Assembly (NCBI RefSeq): GCF_003060885.1
Contig: NZ_QAIG01000005.1
Span: 446,983-510,982 of the forward strand
DNA: 64,000 bases
Direction: 5' to 3'
DNA from: Pseudomonas sp. HMWF032
GTDB lineage: Bacteria; Pseudomonadota; Gammaproteobacteria; Pseudomonadales; Pseudomonadaceae
Shown: piece after piece, positions 52,017 to 59,613 of the stretch
Layout of the letters: every line of letters starts with the position of its first letter
Position numbering within the stretch: the first letter of the stretch is position 1
Position numbers and translations under genes: made by a program
Notes under the pieces: model-generated
The model's database searches: none
What the model was told of the DNA's origin: nothing
What the model saw: the letters and a program-made list of their open reading frames with translations, nothing else

Positions 52017-53672
52017 ATGAAACGCACAGGAACCCGCTTTCGTCCGCGTCTGGCGCGTAACGATTACGACGCCATCATCATCGGCTCCGGTATCGGCGGC
52101 CTGACCACCGCCGCGCTGCTGGCCAGGCTTGGCAAGCGCGTGTGCGTGCTGGAGCAGCATTACACCGCCGGCGGCTACACCCATAGCTATGAGCGCGAAG
52201 GCTATGAGTGGGACGTGGGTGTGCATTACATCGGCGAGGTGCACAAGCCCTGGTCGACCATCCGCCGGGTGTTTGATGTGATCAGTGATGGGCAACTGCA
52301 GTGGGCGCCAATGGACGCCCACTACGACCGCATCGTGATTGGCGAGCAGACCTACGATTACGTGGCTGGGCGTGAGGAATTCAAGGCCGAGATGCTGCAC
52401 CATTTTCCCGCTGAGGCTGCAGTGTTGGAGCGCTATGTTGACCTGCTCAGCGAGGTCAGTGCCAAGGTGCCACGTTTCTTCGCCGGACAAGCCCTGCCGC
52501 GCTCACTCGGTATGCTGTACAGCCGGCTGCGGCGGATGTGGCTGCCGGACTACTTTTTCAAGACGACCCGTGAAGTGCTTGAAGGCCTGACCGACAACCA
52601 GCAGCTGATCGGCGTGCTCACCGCGCAGTGGGGCGATTACGGTCTGCCACCGGCTGAAGCTGCCTTCGTCATGCACGCGATGGTGGCCAAGCACTACATC
52701 ACCGGCGGTAATTACCCGGTGGGCGGTGCGACGAAGATTTCCGAAACCATTATCCCGGTGATCGAAGCTGCTGGTGGGAATGTCTTCACCTATGCCGGGG
52801 TCGACAAGATTTTGCTGGAAAACGGTCGGGCAGTGGGCGTGCGGCTGCAGAAGGACGGTGTGGAAATCCGCGCTCCGCAGATTGTCAGCTGTGCGGGTCT
52901 GGTGCCGACCTACAGCCGTCTGCTCGACCAGCAGGTGGCCAGTGATTATGGCCTGCTGGAGCAACTGCCCAAGGTCAACCTCTCGGCCGCCACCCTGTGC
53001 CTGTACGCCGGCTTCAAGGGCAGCGCCGCCGAGTTGAAGCTGCCGAAGACCAACTACTGGGTCTATCCAACCCATGATCACGACCACAACGTCAGTAGTT
53101 TCATGGCCGGGCAGAACCCGGCGATGCCGCTGATCTATATCAGCTTCCCCTCGGCCAAGGATCCAGCCTGGGATGCGCAGTACCCGAACAAGGCCACGGT
53201 GGAAATCGTTGCACCGACCCAGCCGCAGTGGTTCGCAAAGTGGAAGGGCACCACCTGGGGCAAGCGTGGCGCCGATTACGAGGCGTTCAAGGCGCAGCTC
53301 ACCGAGCAATTGCTGGAAACCCTTTACCGGCATCAGCCGCAACTGCGTGGTGCGTTGGATTTTTGCGAGCTGGGAACGCCACTGTCCACCGAATGGTTCC
53401 AATGGAACGAACAGGGCGAGATCTACGGCATCGACCATACCGTACAACGTTTTGAGCAGCACTGGATTCACAGCCAGACGCCGATCAAGGGCCTGTACCT
53501 GACCGGTGCTGATACCGTGACAGCCGGTGTGGGGGGCGCCCTGATGGCCGGTGTACTCACGGCCTCCTGCATGCTTGGTTGGCGCGGCTACAAGGTGGCG
53601 CAGCTGCTCAAGGGCTGGAAGCCTGGCGCGGCGCAAGCCAGTCAGCCTGCCTCCGCTGACGCGCCCCGCTAA
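52017..53672 (+). CDS. FAD-dependent CrtI/retinol saturase-like oxidoreductase
   Basis: 551 residues from the ATG at 52017, after CACGGAG. N-terminal AIIIGSGIGGLTTAALLARLG with the acidic E of VCVLEQH binds FAD. The C-terminal GLYLTGADTVTAGVGGALMAG is the second FAD motif of the phytoene-desaturase superfamily. HYTAGGYTHSYEREGYEWDVGVHYIG matches RetSat/CrtISO-like enzymes. It would reduce or isomerise double bonds in a lipid or isoprenoid. The substrate is unknown. Regulated by the divergent PadR gene. Confidence 0.85.
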   Translation: MKRTGTRFRPRLARNDYDAIIIGSGIGGLTTAALLARLGKRVCVLEQHYTAGGYTHSYEREGYEWDVGVHYIGEVHKPWSTIRRVFDVISDGQLQWAPMDAHYDRIVIGEQTYDYVAGREEFKAEMLHHFPAEAAVLERYVDLLSEVSAKVPRFFAGQALPRSLGMLYSRLRRMWLPDYFFKTTREVLEGLTDNQQLIGVLTAQWGDYGLPPAEAAFVMHAMVAKHYITGGNYPVGGATKISETIIPVIEAAGGNVFTYAGVDKILLENGRAVGVRLQKDGVEIRAPQIVSCAGLVPTYSRLLDQQVASDYGLLEQLPKVNLSAATLCLYAGFKGSAAELKLPKTNYWVYPTHDHDHNVSSFMAGQNPAMPLIYISFPSAKDPAWDAQYPNKATVEIVAPTQPQWFAKWKGTTWGKRGADYEAFKAQLTEQLLETLYRHQPQLRGALDFCELGTPLSTEWFQWNEQGEIYGIDHTVQRFEQHWIHSQTPIKGLYLTGADTVTAGVGGALMAGVLTASCMLGWRGYKVAQLLKGWKPGAAQASQPASADAPR

Positions 53673-53851
53673 ACCTGCAGATCGATGCGCGTGCCCAGAT
53701 GAGCGGGCGAGTTCGCTGGCGGCGTTGGCACTGCGGCAGCGCCTGCTGCCTGCAGTTCCAGTGTCTTGCGCAGCAGTTGCAGTGACGCAATTGCGGAAAA
53801 CTGGCTGCTGGCTTGAGCGGCAACCGGGAGGCTGGAGGGACCAATATGCAG
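53669..53851 (-). CDS. Small YjfB-like putative motility protein, CTG start
   Basis: 60 codons in the 210-bp gap between the oxidoreductase and msrA. The reading frame runs from a TAG to the TAG at 53669-53671 and encodes HIGPSSLPVAAQASSQF, then SLQLLRKTLELQAAGAAAV, ending LGTRIDLQV. The core helix plus the LGxxID ending resembles the small YjfB motility family. No ATG/GTG/TTG exists in frame, but CTG at 53851-53849 lies 7 nt after GAGGAG. An ATT two codons on is the alternative. Could also be a decayed gene that lost its ATG. Its stop overlaps the convergent oxidoreductase stop. Confidence 0.55.
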   Translation of the reverse strand: MHIGPSSLPVAAQASSQFSAIASLQLLRKTLELQAAGAAAVPTPPANSPAHLGTRIDLQV

Positions 53852-53882
53852 GGTGGCGCTCCTCTATGGTGGATGGCCCGAC

Positions 53883-54530
53883 TCAGTCGGGCAGGCAGAC
53901 CCCTGTACCGCCCAGGCCGCAATAACCGCCGGGGTTTTTCGCCAGGTACTGTTGGTGGTAGGTCTCAGCGTAGTAGAAGGGCGGCGCCTCGCGCACTTCG
54001 GTGGTGATCGGGCCAAAGCCGGCGTTTTCCAACGCTGCCTGGAACTGTGCGAGGCTGGCCTGGGCGGCGGCCAGTTGGGCCGCACCGTAGCAGTAGATCG
54101 CCGAGCGGTATTGGCTGCCAACATCGTTACCCTGACGCATGCCCTGCGTCGGGTTATGCGCCTCCCAGAACACTTTCAGCAGTGCGGCGTAGGACGTGAG
54201 CTGCGGGTCAAACACCACCAGCACCACTTCCGTGTGGCCGGTCAGCCCCGAGCAGGTTTCATCATAGGTGGGGTTGGGGGTATGACCGCCGGCATAGCCA
54301 ACGGCTGTGCTCCATACCCCGGGTTGTTGCCAGAAGCGCCGCTCGGCGCCCCAGAAACAGCCGAGGGCAAAGACGGCCTGTTGCAGACCGGCCGGGAAGG
54401 GGCCTTGCAGGGCGTTGCCGTTGACGAAATGGGCGTCGGGCACAGTCATGGGCGTGGTGCGTCCCGGCAGTGCCTGCTCGGCGGTGGGCAGTTCAAGTTT
54501 GTGGGCGAGTATTTGCGAGCGCAGAACCAT
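53883..54530 (-). CDS. msrA: Peptide methionine sulfoxide reductase A
   Basis: 215 residues from the ATG giving MVLRSQIL. Catalytic GCFWGAE lies near residue 58, with the family's [26 protein letters not shown] and [14 protein letters not shown]. Resolving cysteines are in [13 protein letters not shown] at the C-terminus. Repairs Met-S-sulfoxide in oxidised proteins using thioredoxin. Confidence 0.96.
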   Translation of the reverse strand: MVLRSQILAHKLELPTAEQALPGRTTPMTVPDAHFVNGNALQGPFPAGLQQAVFALGCFWGAERRFWQQPGVWSTAVGYAGGHTPNPTYDETCSGLTGHTEVVLVVFDPQLTSYAALLKVFWEAHNPTQGMRQGNDVGSQYRSAIYCYGAAQLAAAQASLAQFQAALENAGFGPITTEVREAPPFYYAETYHQQYLAKNPGGYCGLGGTGVCLPD

Positions 54531-54594
54531 GACGGATTTCCTCGGTGGTGGTAGTGCATAGACCTGCGGCAAGGCGGTCTGTTACAGATTGCGC

Positions 54595-57255
54595 TTAGGC
54601 GTGCTGCTCTGACCTGGCGGCGCGCCGCTGATAGCGTTTTAGGCGCTCCAGCAGGTCACGCCCGGCAATCGGCTTATCAAACAGATAACCCTGGCCGATA
54701 TCGCAGCGATGGCGGCGCAGGAAGTTTAACTGGGCGAGTGTTTCGACGCCTTCCGCGACAACCTTGAGCTTGAGATTGTGAGCCATGGCAATCACCGCCG
54801 AGGTGATTTCCATATCGTCCTGGTTCTCGGGAATATCTTTGATAAAGCTGCGATCGATCTTGATCACATCGATGGGGAATTTTTTCAGGTAACTGAGCGA
54901 GGAGTAACCGGTGCCAAAATCGTCCATGGCCAGGGTCAGGCCCAGGCTTTTCAGACGACTGAGCTGTTGTCGGGTGTCGTCAGTGGCTTCCAGCAGCAGG
55001 CTCTCGGTCAGCTCCAACTCCAGCAGTGAAGGCTCGAGTTGTTCCTCTTTCAGAATAATGGCGATTTCACCCACCAGATCAGGGTCGGAAAACTGCTTGG
55101 GCGACAGATTGATGGCCATTTGCAACGGAGTATGGCCGACGGCGATCAGCTGCTTGCTCATGCGACAGGCCTGACGGGTGACCCACTTGCCGATGGGGAT
55201 GATCAGGCCGGTTTCTTCCGCCACGCTGATGAACGTATCCGGGCTGATCATGCCCTTCTCCGGGTGATTCCAGCGCAGCAAGGCTTCCATGCCCAGCAAC
55301 TGGCCGCTTTTGAGGCACAGCTTGGGCTGGTAGAAGACTTCCAGCTCGTTCTGCATCAGCGCACGGCGCAGGTTGCTCTCGACGAACAGCTTGTCGTGGG
55401 CTTCGGCATTGAGCGCATCGGTAAACACCTGCAGCTGATTCTTGCCATTGGCTTTGGCCTTGTGCAGCGCCAGGCCGGTGTGTTTCATCAGCGTTTGCGG
55501 GTCATCACCATGCACGGGGGCGCAGCCCAGCCCGATGGAGCCGGTGACGCTGATCAGCTGATTGTCGACAAACAAGGGTTTGTCCAGCGTCTGTAGCAGC
55601 TTCTGCGCGATCATCTGGCTGTCTGCCGCGTCGGCTTCCAGCAGCACGGCGAATTCGTTGCTGGCGAAGCGCGCCAGCACGCTGGTGGCCGGCAGCGTGT
55701 TACGCAGCCGGCGCGCCAGGCTGACCAGCAGTTTGTCGCCGGTCTGATGGCCGAGGCTGTCGTTGATTCGTTTGAAGTTGTCGATGTCCACCAGCAACAG
55801 GCTGATGGGTTTTGCCGTGTGTTCGGCAAAATGCTGTTCCAGGGAGCGGATAAAGGCGTAGCGATTGCCCAGGCCGGTGAGGCTGTCACGGAAGGCCAGA
55901 CGCTCGATGTGTTGCTGCGCCTGCTTGCTGGCCGTGATGTCCTCGTAGATGCCGATGTAGTGGGTCAGGCCGCCATCGTCGGCGTATACCTTGGACAGTG
56001 AGAGCTGGCCCCAGTAAGGGTCCAGGTTCTTGCGGCGGCTCTTGAATTCGCCTTGCCAGCTGTTCTGCTCGGCCAGATTGGAGCGTGCATCAAACAGCAG
56101 GTCGCTGAGGTTCTCCAGCGCCGGGATTTCTGAAAGACGGCGACCCTGCACTTCAGTGGCGCTGTACAAGGTGATGGCGGTGAAGCTCGGGTTGACGTAT
56201 TCCACCAGACCATCGCGATCCAGCAGGATGATGGCACTGGAACTTTGTTCAACGGCGCGCTGGAACAGGTTCAGGGCATTGGTCGCGGTACGGCGTTGCT
56301 GGTTGGTCAGCACTTGGGCGTAGTGGTCGGCCAGTTCGCCGGCGAAGGCAATTTCATCGGCCTGCCAGGTGCGCGGCACGCCACAGTGTTCCAGGCAGAG
56401 CACGCCGACCACATCACCTTCGATGCGGATGCTGGCGTCGAGCATGGAGCTGATACCCAGCGGGTCTAGGTAGTTGTTGCTCAATTCACATGTGCGCGGG
56501 TCGCGATGGGCATTGTGAGCGTCCAGCGCACGGCCACTGTGCAGGGCTTGCAGGTAGGCCGGATAGGCGCTGGCGTCGATATCCGCTTGCTCAATCGGCC
56601 GGCCCAGGTCGCGCTGATAAAGTGCCACTGGGCGCAACCAATGCTTATCGATCATCCATACGCCAGCGCGGTTGACGCCATACAACTCACAGGCACTCTT
56701 GCAGATCAGTTCGGCGGCTTCGCGTAAGGGATTGCTGTCGCCGTAGTGGCGGCGTGCAAGGTTCACGATCAGGTGCTGTTGCGCTTGGGTGCGTTGCTGC
56801 TGCGCCTGAGCTTCGGCTTGGGTTCGTGGGTAGGACAGGGTGTTGGCCGGCGCGCTGTCAGGGTGTTGCAGCACCATCAGGTAGCCGCGCAGTAGGTGCC
56901 GTCCATGTTGCTTGAAGCGCTCTCCCAACTCCATCAGCGTCAGGCTGCCGCGCGGGGTGTGCATGCGGTACTGCACAGAGTAGTGGGGCTGCTGGTTGAG
57001 CTGTTGCTGAATGGTGTCGTGCAGCTGATGGCGCGCACTGGGCTCCATCAGGCTGGCGTAGGGGGCATCCAGCAGGGAGCAGAGCTGATTGGCCGGCAAG
57101 CCGAGCTGTTGTTCGCAGCCTGAGTCGAGGTACAACAGTGTCCAGCTGGCTTCATTCAAGCGCTCGAAACGCAGCATGCCGAGGCGCGAAGGCACTGGCA
57201 ACTGCGTCACAACCTCGGCCGCAATACGACTGGCGGCATCGGGATGGCTTTTCAT
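54595..57255 (-). CDS. dipA: DipA-like GAF/PAS/GGDEF/EAL c-di-GMP phosphodiesterase
   Basis: 886 residues from the ATG giving MKSHPDAASR. A start 27 codons upstream (57336) is possible but would overlap the divergent gene's ATG. An N-terminal PAS-like segment, a GAF domain near 195-320 (GISSMLDASIRIEGDVVGVLCLEH), and a PAS domain near 330-445 are followed by GGDEF and EAL domains. The GGDEF motif is degenerate (ASNEF), so diguanylate synthesis is not expected. The EAL domain keeps MEALLRWNHP, ELTESLL and DDFGTGYSSL. Linked in P. aeruginosa to biofilm dispersion, with the same neighbours. Confidence 0.9.
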   Translation of the reverse strand: MKSHPDAASRIAAEVVTQLPVPSRLGMLRFERLNEASWTLLYLDSGCEQQLGLPANQLCSLLDAPYASLMEPSARHQLHDTIQQQLNQQPHYSVQYRMHTPRGSLTLMELGERFKQHGRHLLRGYLMVLQHPDSAPANTLSYPRTQAEAQAQQQRTQAQQHLIVNLARRHYGDSNPLREAAELICKSACELYGVNRAGVWMIDKHWLRPVALYQRDLGRPIEQADIDASAYPAYLQALHSGRALDAHNAHRDPRTCELSNNYLDPLGISSMLDASIRIEGDVVGVLCLEHCGVPRTWQADEIAFAGELADHYAQVLTNQQRRTATNALNLFQRAVEQSSSAIILLDRDGLVEYVNPSFTAITLYSATEVQGRRLSEIPALENLSDLLFDARSNLAEQNSWQGEFKSRRKNLDPYWGQLSLSKVYADDGGLTHYIGIYEDITASKQAQQHIERLAFRDSLTGLGNRYAFIRSLEQHFAEHTAKPISLLLVDIDNFKRINDSLGHQTGDKLLVSLARRLRNTLPATSVLARFASNEFAVLLEADAADSQMIAQKLLQTLDKPLFVDNQLISVTGSIGLGCAPVHGDDPQTLMKHTGLALHKAKANGKNQLQVFTDALNAEAHDKLFVESNLRRALMQNELEVFYQPKLCLKSGQLLGMEALLRWNHPEKGMISPDTFISVAEETGLIIPIGKWVTRQACRMSKQLIAVGHTPLQMAINLSPKQFSDPDLVGEIAIILKEEQLEPSLLELELTESLLLEATDDTRQQLSRLKSLGLTLAMDDFGTGYSSLSYLKKFPIDVIKIDRSFIKDIPENQDDMEITSAVIAMAHNLKLKVVAEGVETLAQLNFLRRHRCDIGQGYLFDKPIAGRDLLERLKRYQRRAARSEQHA

Positions 57256-57330
57256 TCGGTGGCTGGCTTCCAGTATGCTGATCGGCGTTAATCGATCGAC
57301 TTCATTTATCGCGTCGGGTAAGGGTGCATC

Positions 57331-57861
57331 ATGCAATTGCGACTGACAAGAAAACTAATGGCAGGCGTGTTGTTGAGCGCTTGCGCGGTTACGACCCCAT
57401 TGTTTGCTGCCGAAGCCGACTCGGTGCTGAGCAGCGCTGAGCAAGGCCATTATCTGCATGAACTCAAGCGTCTTTACCTGACCCAGGATGAGCGCCAGGC
57501 GCTGTTTGCCCACTGCAATGATCTGCTGAATACCTACGCCCTGCGTGCGGCCTATCAGGTGGGCCAGGCTCAGCGTCATGACCGGGTCTATCAACTGCGT
57601 CAGGGCGCCTCTGGCGAGCTGCTGCTGCGCGAGGAAAGCCGTGGGCAACGCGGCACCGACATCGTTGTGCGTAACCAGCGTGTGCAGCTGTTTGGTGCTG
57701 ACCCCTTTGTGCGTTACGAATGCCCGAATGGCGGTATCAGTTGCGTACTGCACAACCCCAACGATGGCAGCCCCCTGCTGACCATCGTGCGTGATCACAA
57801 GGGGGCTGCCGAGTTGGCCAAGGCGCTGAGCTTTCTGATTCGCAATCTGCAGAAGGGCTGA
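57331..57861 (+). CDS. Secreted hypothetical protein
   Basis: 176 residues with a signal peptide ending LFAAE. The mature protein has an EQGHYLHELKRLYLTQDERQALF helix, and later two cysteines in YECPNGGISCVLHNP, possibly a disulfide. No recognised domain. It is divergent from dipA and ends just before the convergent aceF terminator. Function unknown. Confidence 0.75.
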   Translation: MQLRLTRKLMAGVLLSACAVTTPLFAAEADSVLSSAEQGHYLHELKRLYLTQDERQALFAHCNDLLNTYALRAAYQVGQAQRHDRVYQLRQGASGELLLREESRGQRGTDIVVRNQRVQLFGADPFVRYECPNGGISCVLHNPNDGSPLLTIVRDHKGAAELAKALSFLIRNLQKG

Positions 57862-57896
57862 TGCATGACAGATCATCGGTCGTCCTAAATCCACTC

Positions 57897-57925
57897 AAAA
57901 AAAACCCCGCCGAAAGGGGCGGGGT
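57897..57925 (-). terminator. Rho-independent terminator of aceEF
   Basis: On the minus strand ACCCCGCC-CCTTTC-GGCGGGGT followed by seven or more T; it faces the secreted hypothetical gene and may serve both. Confidence 0.9.
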
Positions 57926-57961
57926 CGAGGATGCGAGCGTGGCTGCTCGAAAGTTGATGCG

Positions 57962-59602
57962 TTACAGCAGCAGGGTGCGGATGTCTGCCAGTACGTCACC
58001 CAGGCGCTTGGTGAAGCGCGCCGCAGCGGCACCGTTGATCACCCGGTGGTCGTAGGACAGCGACAGCGGCAGCATCAGCTTGGGCTGGAAGGCTTTGCCA
58101 TCCCAGACTGGCTGGATGGTCGCCTTGCTGACACCGAGGATTGCCACTTCGGGTGCGTTGACGATCGGCGTAAAGCCGGTGCCGCCAATGTGGCCGAGGC
58201 TGGAGATGGTGAAGCAGGCGCCCTGCATGTCATCCGCCGCCAACTTCTTGGTGCGTGCTTTCTCTGCCAGGGCCGCCGCTTCAGCCGCCAGTTGCAGCAG
58301 GCTCTTCTGATCGACATTCTTGATGACCGGCACCAGCAGGCCATCTGGGGTGTCCACGGCAAAGCCGATGTGCACGTATTTCTTGCGGATGATCGCTTTG
58401 CCGCTCGGCGCGAGTGAGCTGTTGAAGTCCGGCAGTTCCTTGAGCAGGAAGGCGCAGGCCTTGAGCAGCAGCGGTAGCACAGTAAGCTTGACCCCAGCCT
58501 TTTCTGCCACGGTTTTCTGCGCTACGCGGAAGGCTTCCAGCTCGGTGATATCGGCCGAATCGAACTGCGTCACGTGTGGCACGTTGAGCCAGCTGCGATG
58601 CAGGTTGCTGGCGCCGACCTGCATCAGGCGGGTCATCGCCACTTCTTCGATTTCACCAAATTTGCTGAAGTCCACCACCGGGATCGGCGGAATACCCGCA
58701 CCACCGGTTGCACCGGCGGCCGGTGCTTCCTTGGCCTTCTGCATCATCGCTTTGACGTACGCCTGCACATCCTCTTTGAGGATGCGCCCTTTCGGCCCGG
58801 TGCCAGGTACTGCGCCCAACTCGACGCCGAACTCGCGCGCCAGCAGGCGAACAGCCGGCCCTGCATGCACCTTGGCACCGTCGCGCTTGGGCGCGGCGGT
58901 CACGCTGGCGGCAGCGGCTGCCAGCGAGGCAATTGCACTGACCTCGGCGGCGACCGCCGGATGCGCGCCGGCCGGAACCTTGTGCACATCGCTGGTGGGC
59001 GCAGCGGCGGCAGCTGCGGCGCCGGCTACTTTCAGCTTGAGGATGAAATCACCGGTGCCGACTTCGTCTTCCAGTTTGACGCTGATGCTTTCCACCACGC
59101 CGGCCGCCGGCGAGGGGATTTCCATGCTGGCCTTGTCCGACTCCAGGGTAATCAGCGACTGATCGGCTTCGACGCTATCGCCGACCTTGATCAGAATTTC
59201 GATGACTTTGGCTTTGCCCGACGAGCCGATATCCGGCACATGCACGTCCTGCACGCTGCTGGATGCCGGGGTGGCGGGTGCCGGCGCGGCTGCTGGCGCG
59301 GGAGCCGCAGCCGCTTTGGGTGCTTCAGTGGGGGCCGCAGCGGGTGTTGCGGGTGCTGTTTCGGCAGCGCCTTCAACTTCCAGCTCCAGCAGTTCGTCGC
59401 CTTCCTTCAGGCGGTCGCCCAGCTTCACCTTCAGGCTTTTCACCACGCCGGCTTTGGGCGCGGGGATTTCCATGCTGGCCTTATCCGACTCCAGGGTCAG
59501 CAGGCTCTGATCAGCGTCGATGCGGTCGCCTACTTTGACGAACAGCTCGATCACTTCACCCTCACCGCTGCCGATGTCGGGTACGCGAATCAATTCACTC
59601 AT
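57962..59602 (-). CDS. aceF: Pyruvate dehydrogenase E2, dihydrolipoyl acetyltransferase
   Basis: 546 residues. Two lipoyl domains (LESDKASMEIPAPKAG near residue 40 and LESDKASMEIPSPAAG near 155) are separated by Ala/Pro-rich linkers. A peripheral E3/E1-binding domain (AVRLLAREFGVELGAVPGTG) lies near 248 and the catalytic core runs from about 315. The active-site His is in SYDHRVINGAAAARF, with Asn where many homologs have Asp. It forms the PDH complex core with AceE, encoded 11 bp upstream. Confidence 0.97.
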   Translation of the reverse strand: MSELIRVPDIGSGEGEVIELFVKVGDRIDADQSLLTLESDKASMEIPAPKAGVVKSLKVKLGDRLKEGDELLELEVEGAAETAPATPAAAPTEAPKAAAAPAPAAAPAPATPASSSVQDVHVPDIGSSGKAKVIEILIKVGDSVEADQSLITLESDKASMEIPSPAAGVVESISVKLEDEVGTGDFILKLKVAGAAAAAAAPTSDVHKVPAGAHPAVAAEVSAIASLAAAAASVTAAPKRDGAKVHAGPAVRLLAREFGVELGAVPGTGPKGRILKEDVQAYVKAMMQKAKEAPAAGATGGAGIPPIPVVDFSKFGEIEEVAMTRLMQVGASNLHRSWLNVPHVTQFDSADITELEAFRVAQKTVAEKAGVKLTVLPLLLKACAFLLKELPDFNSSLAPSGKAIIRKKYVHIGFAVDTPDGLLVPVIKNVDQKSLLQLAAEAAALAEKARTKKLAADDMQGACFTISSLGHIGGTGFTPIVNAPEVAILGVSKATIQPVWDGKAFQPKLMLPLSLSYDHRVINGAAAARFTKRLGDVLADIRTLLL

Positions 59603-59613
59603 CGTTTCGCTCC

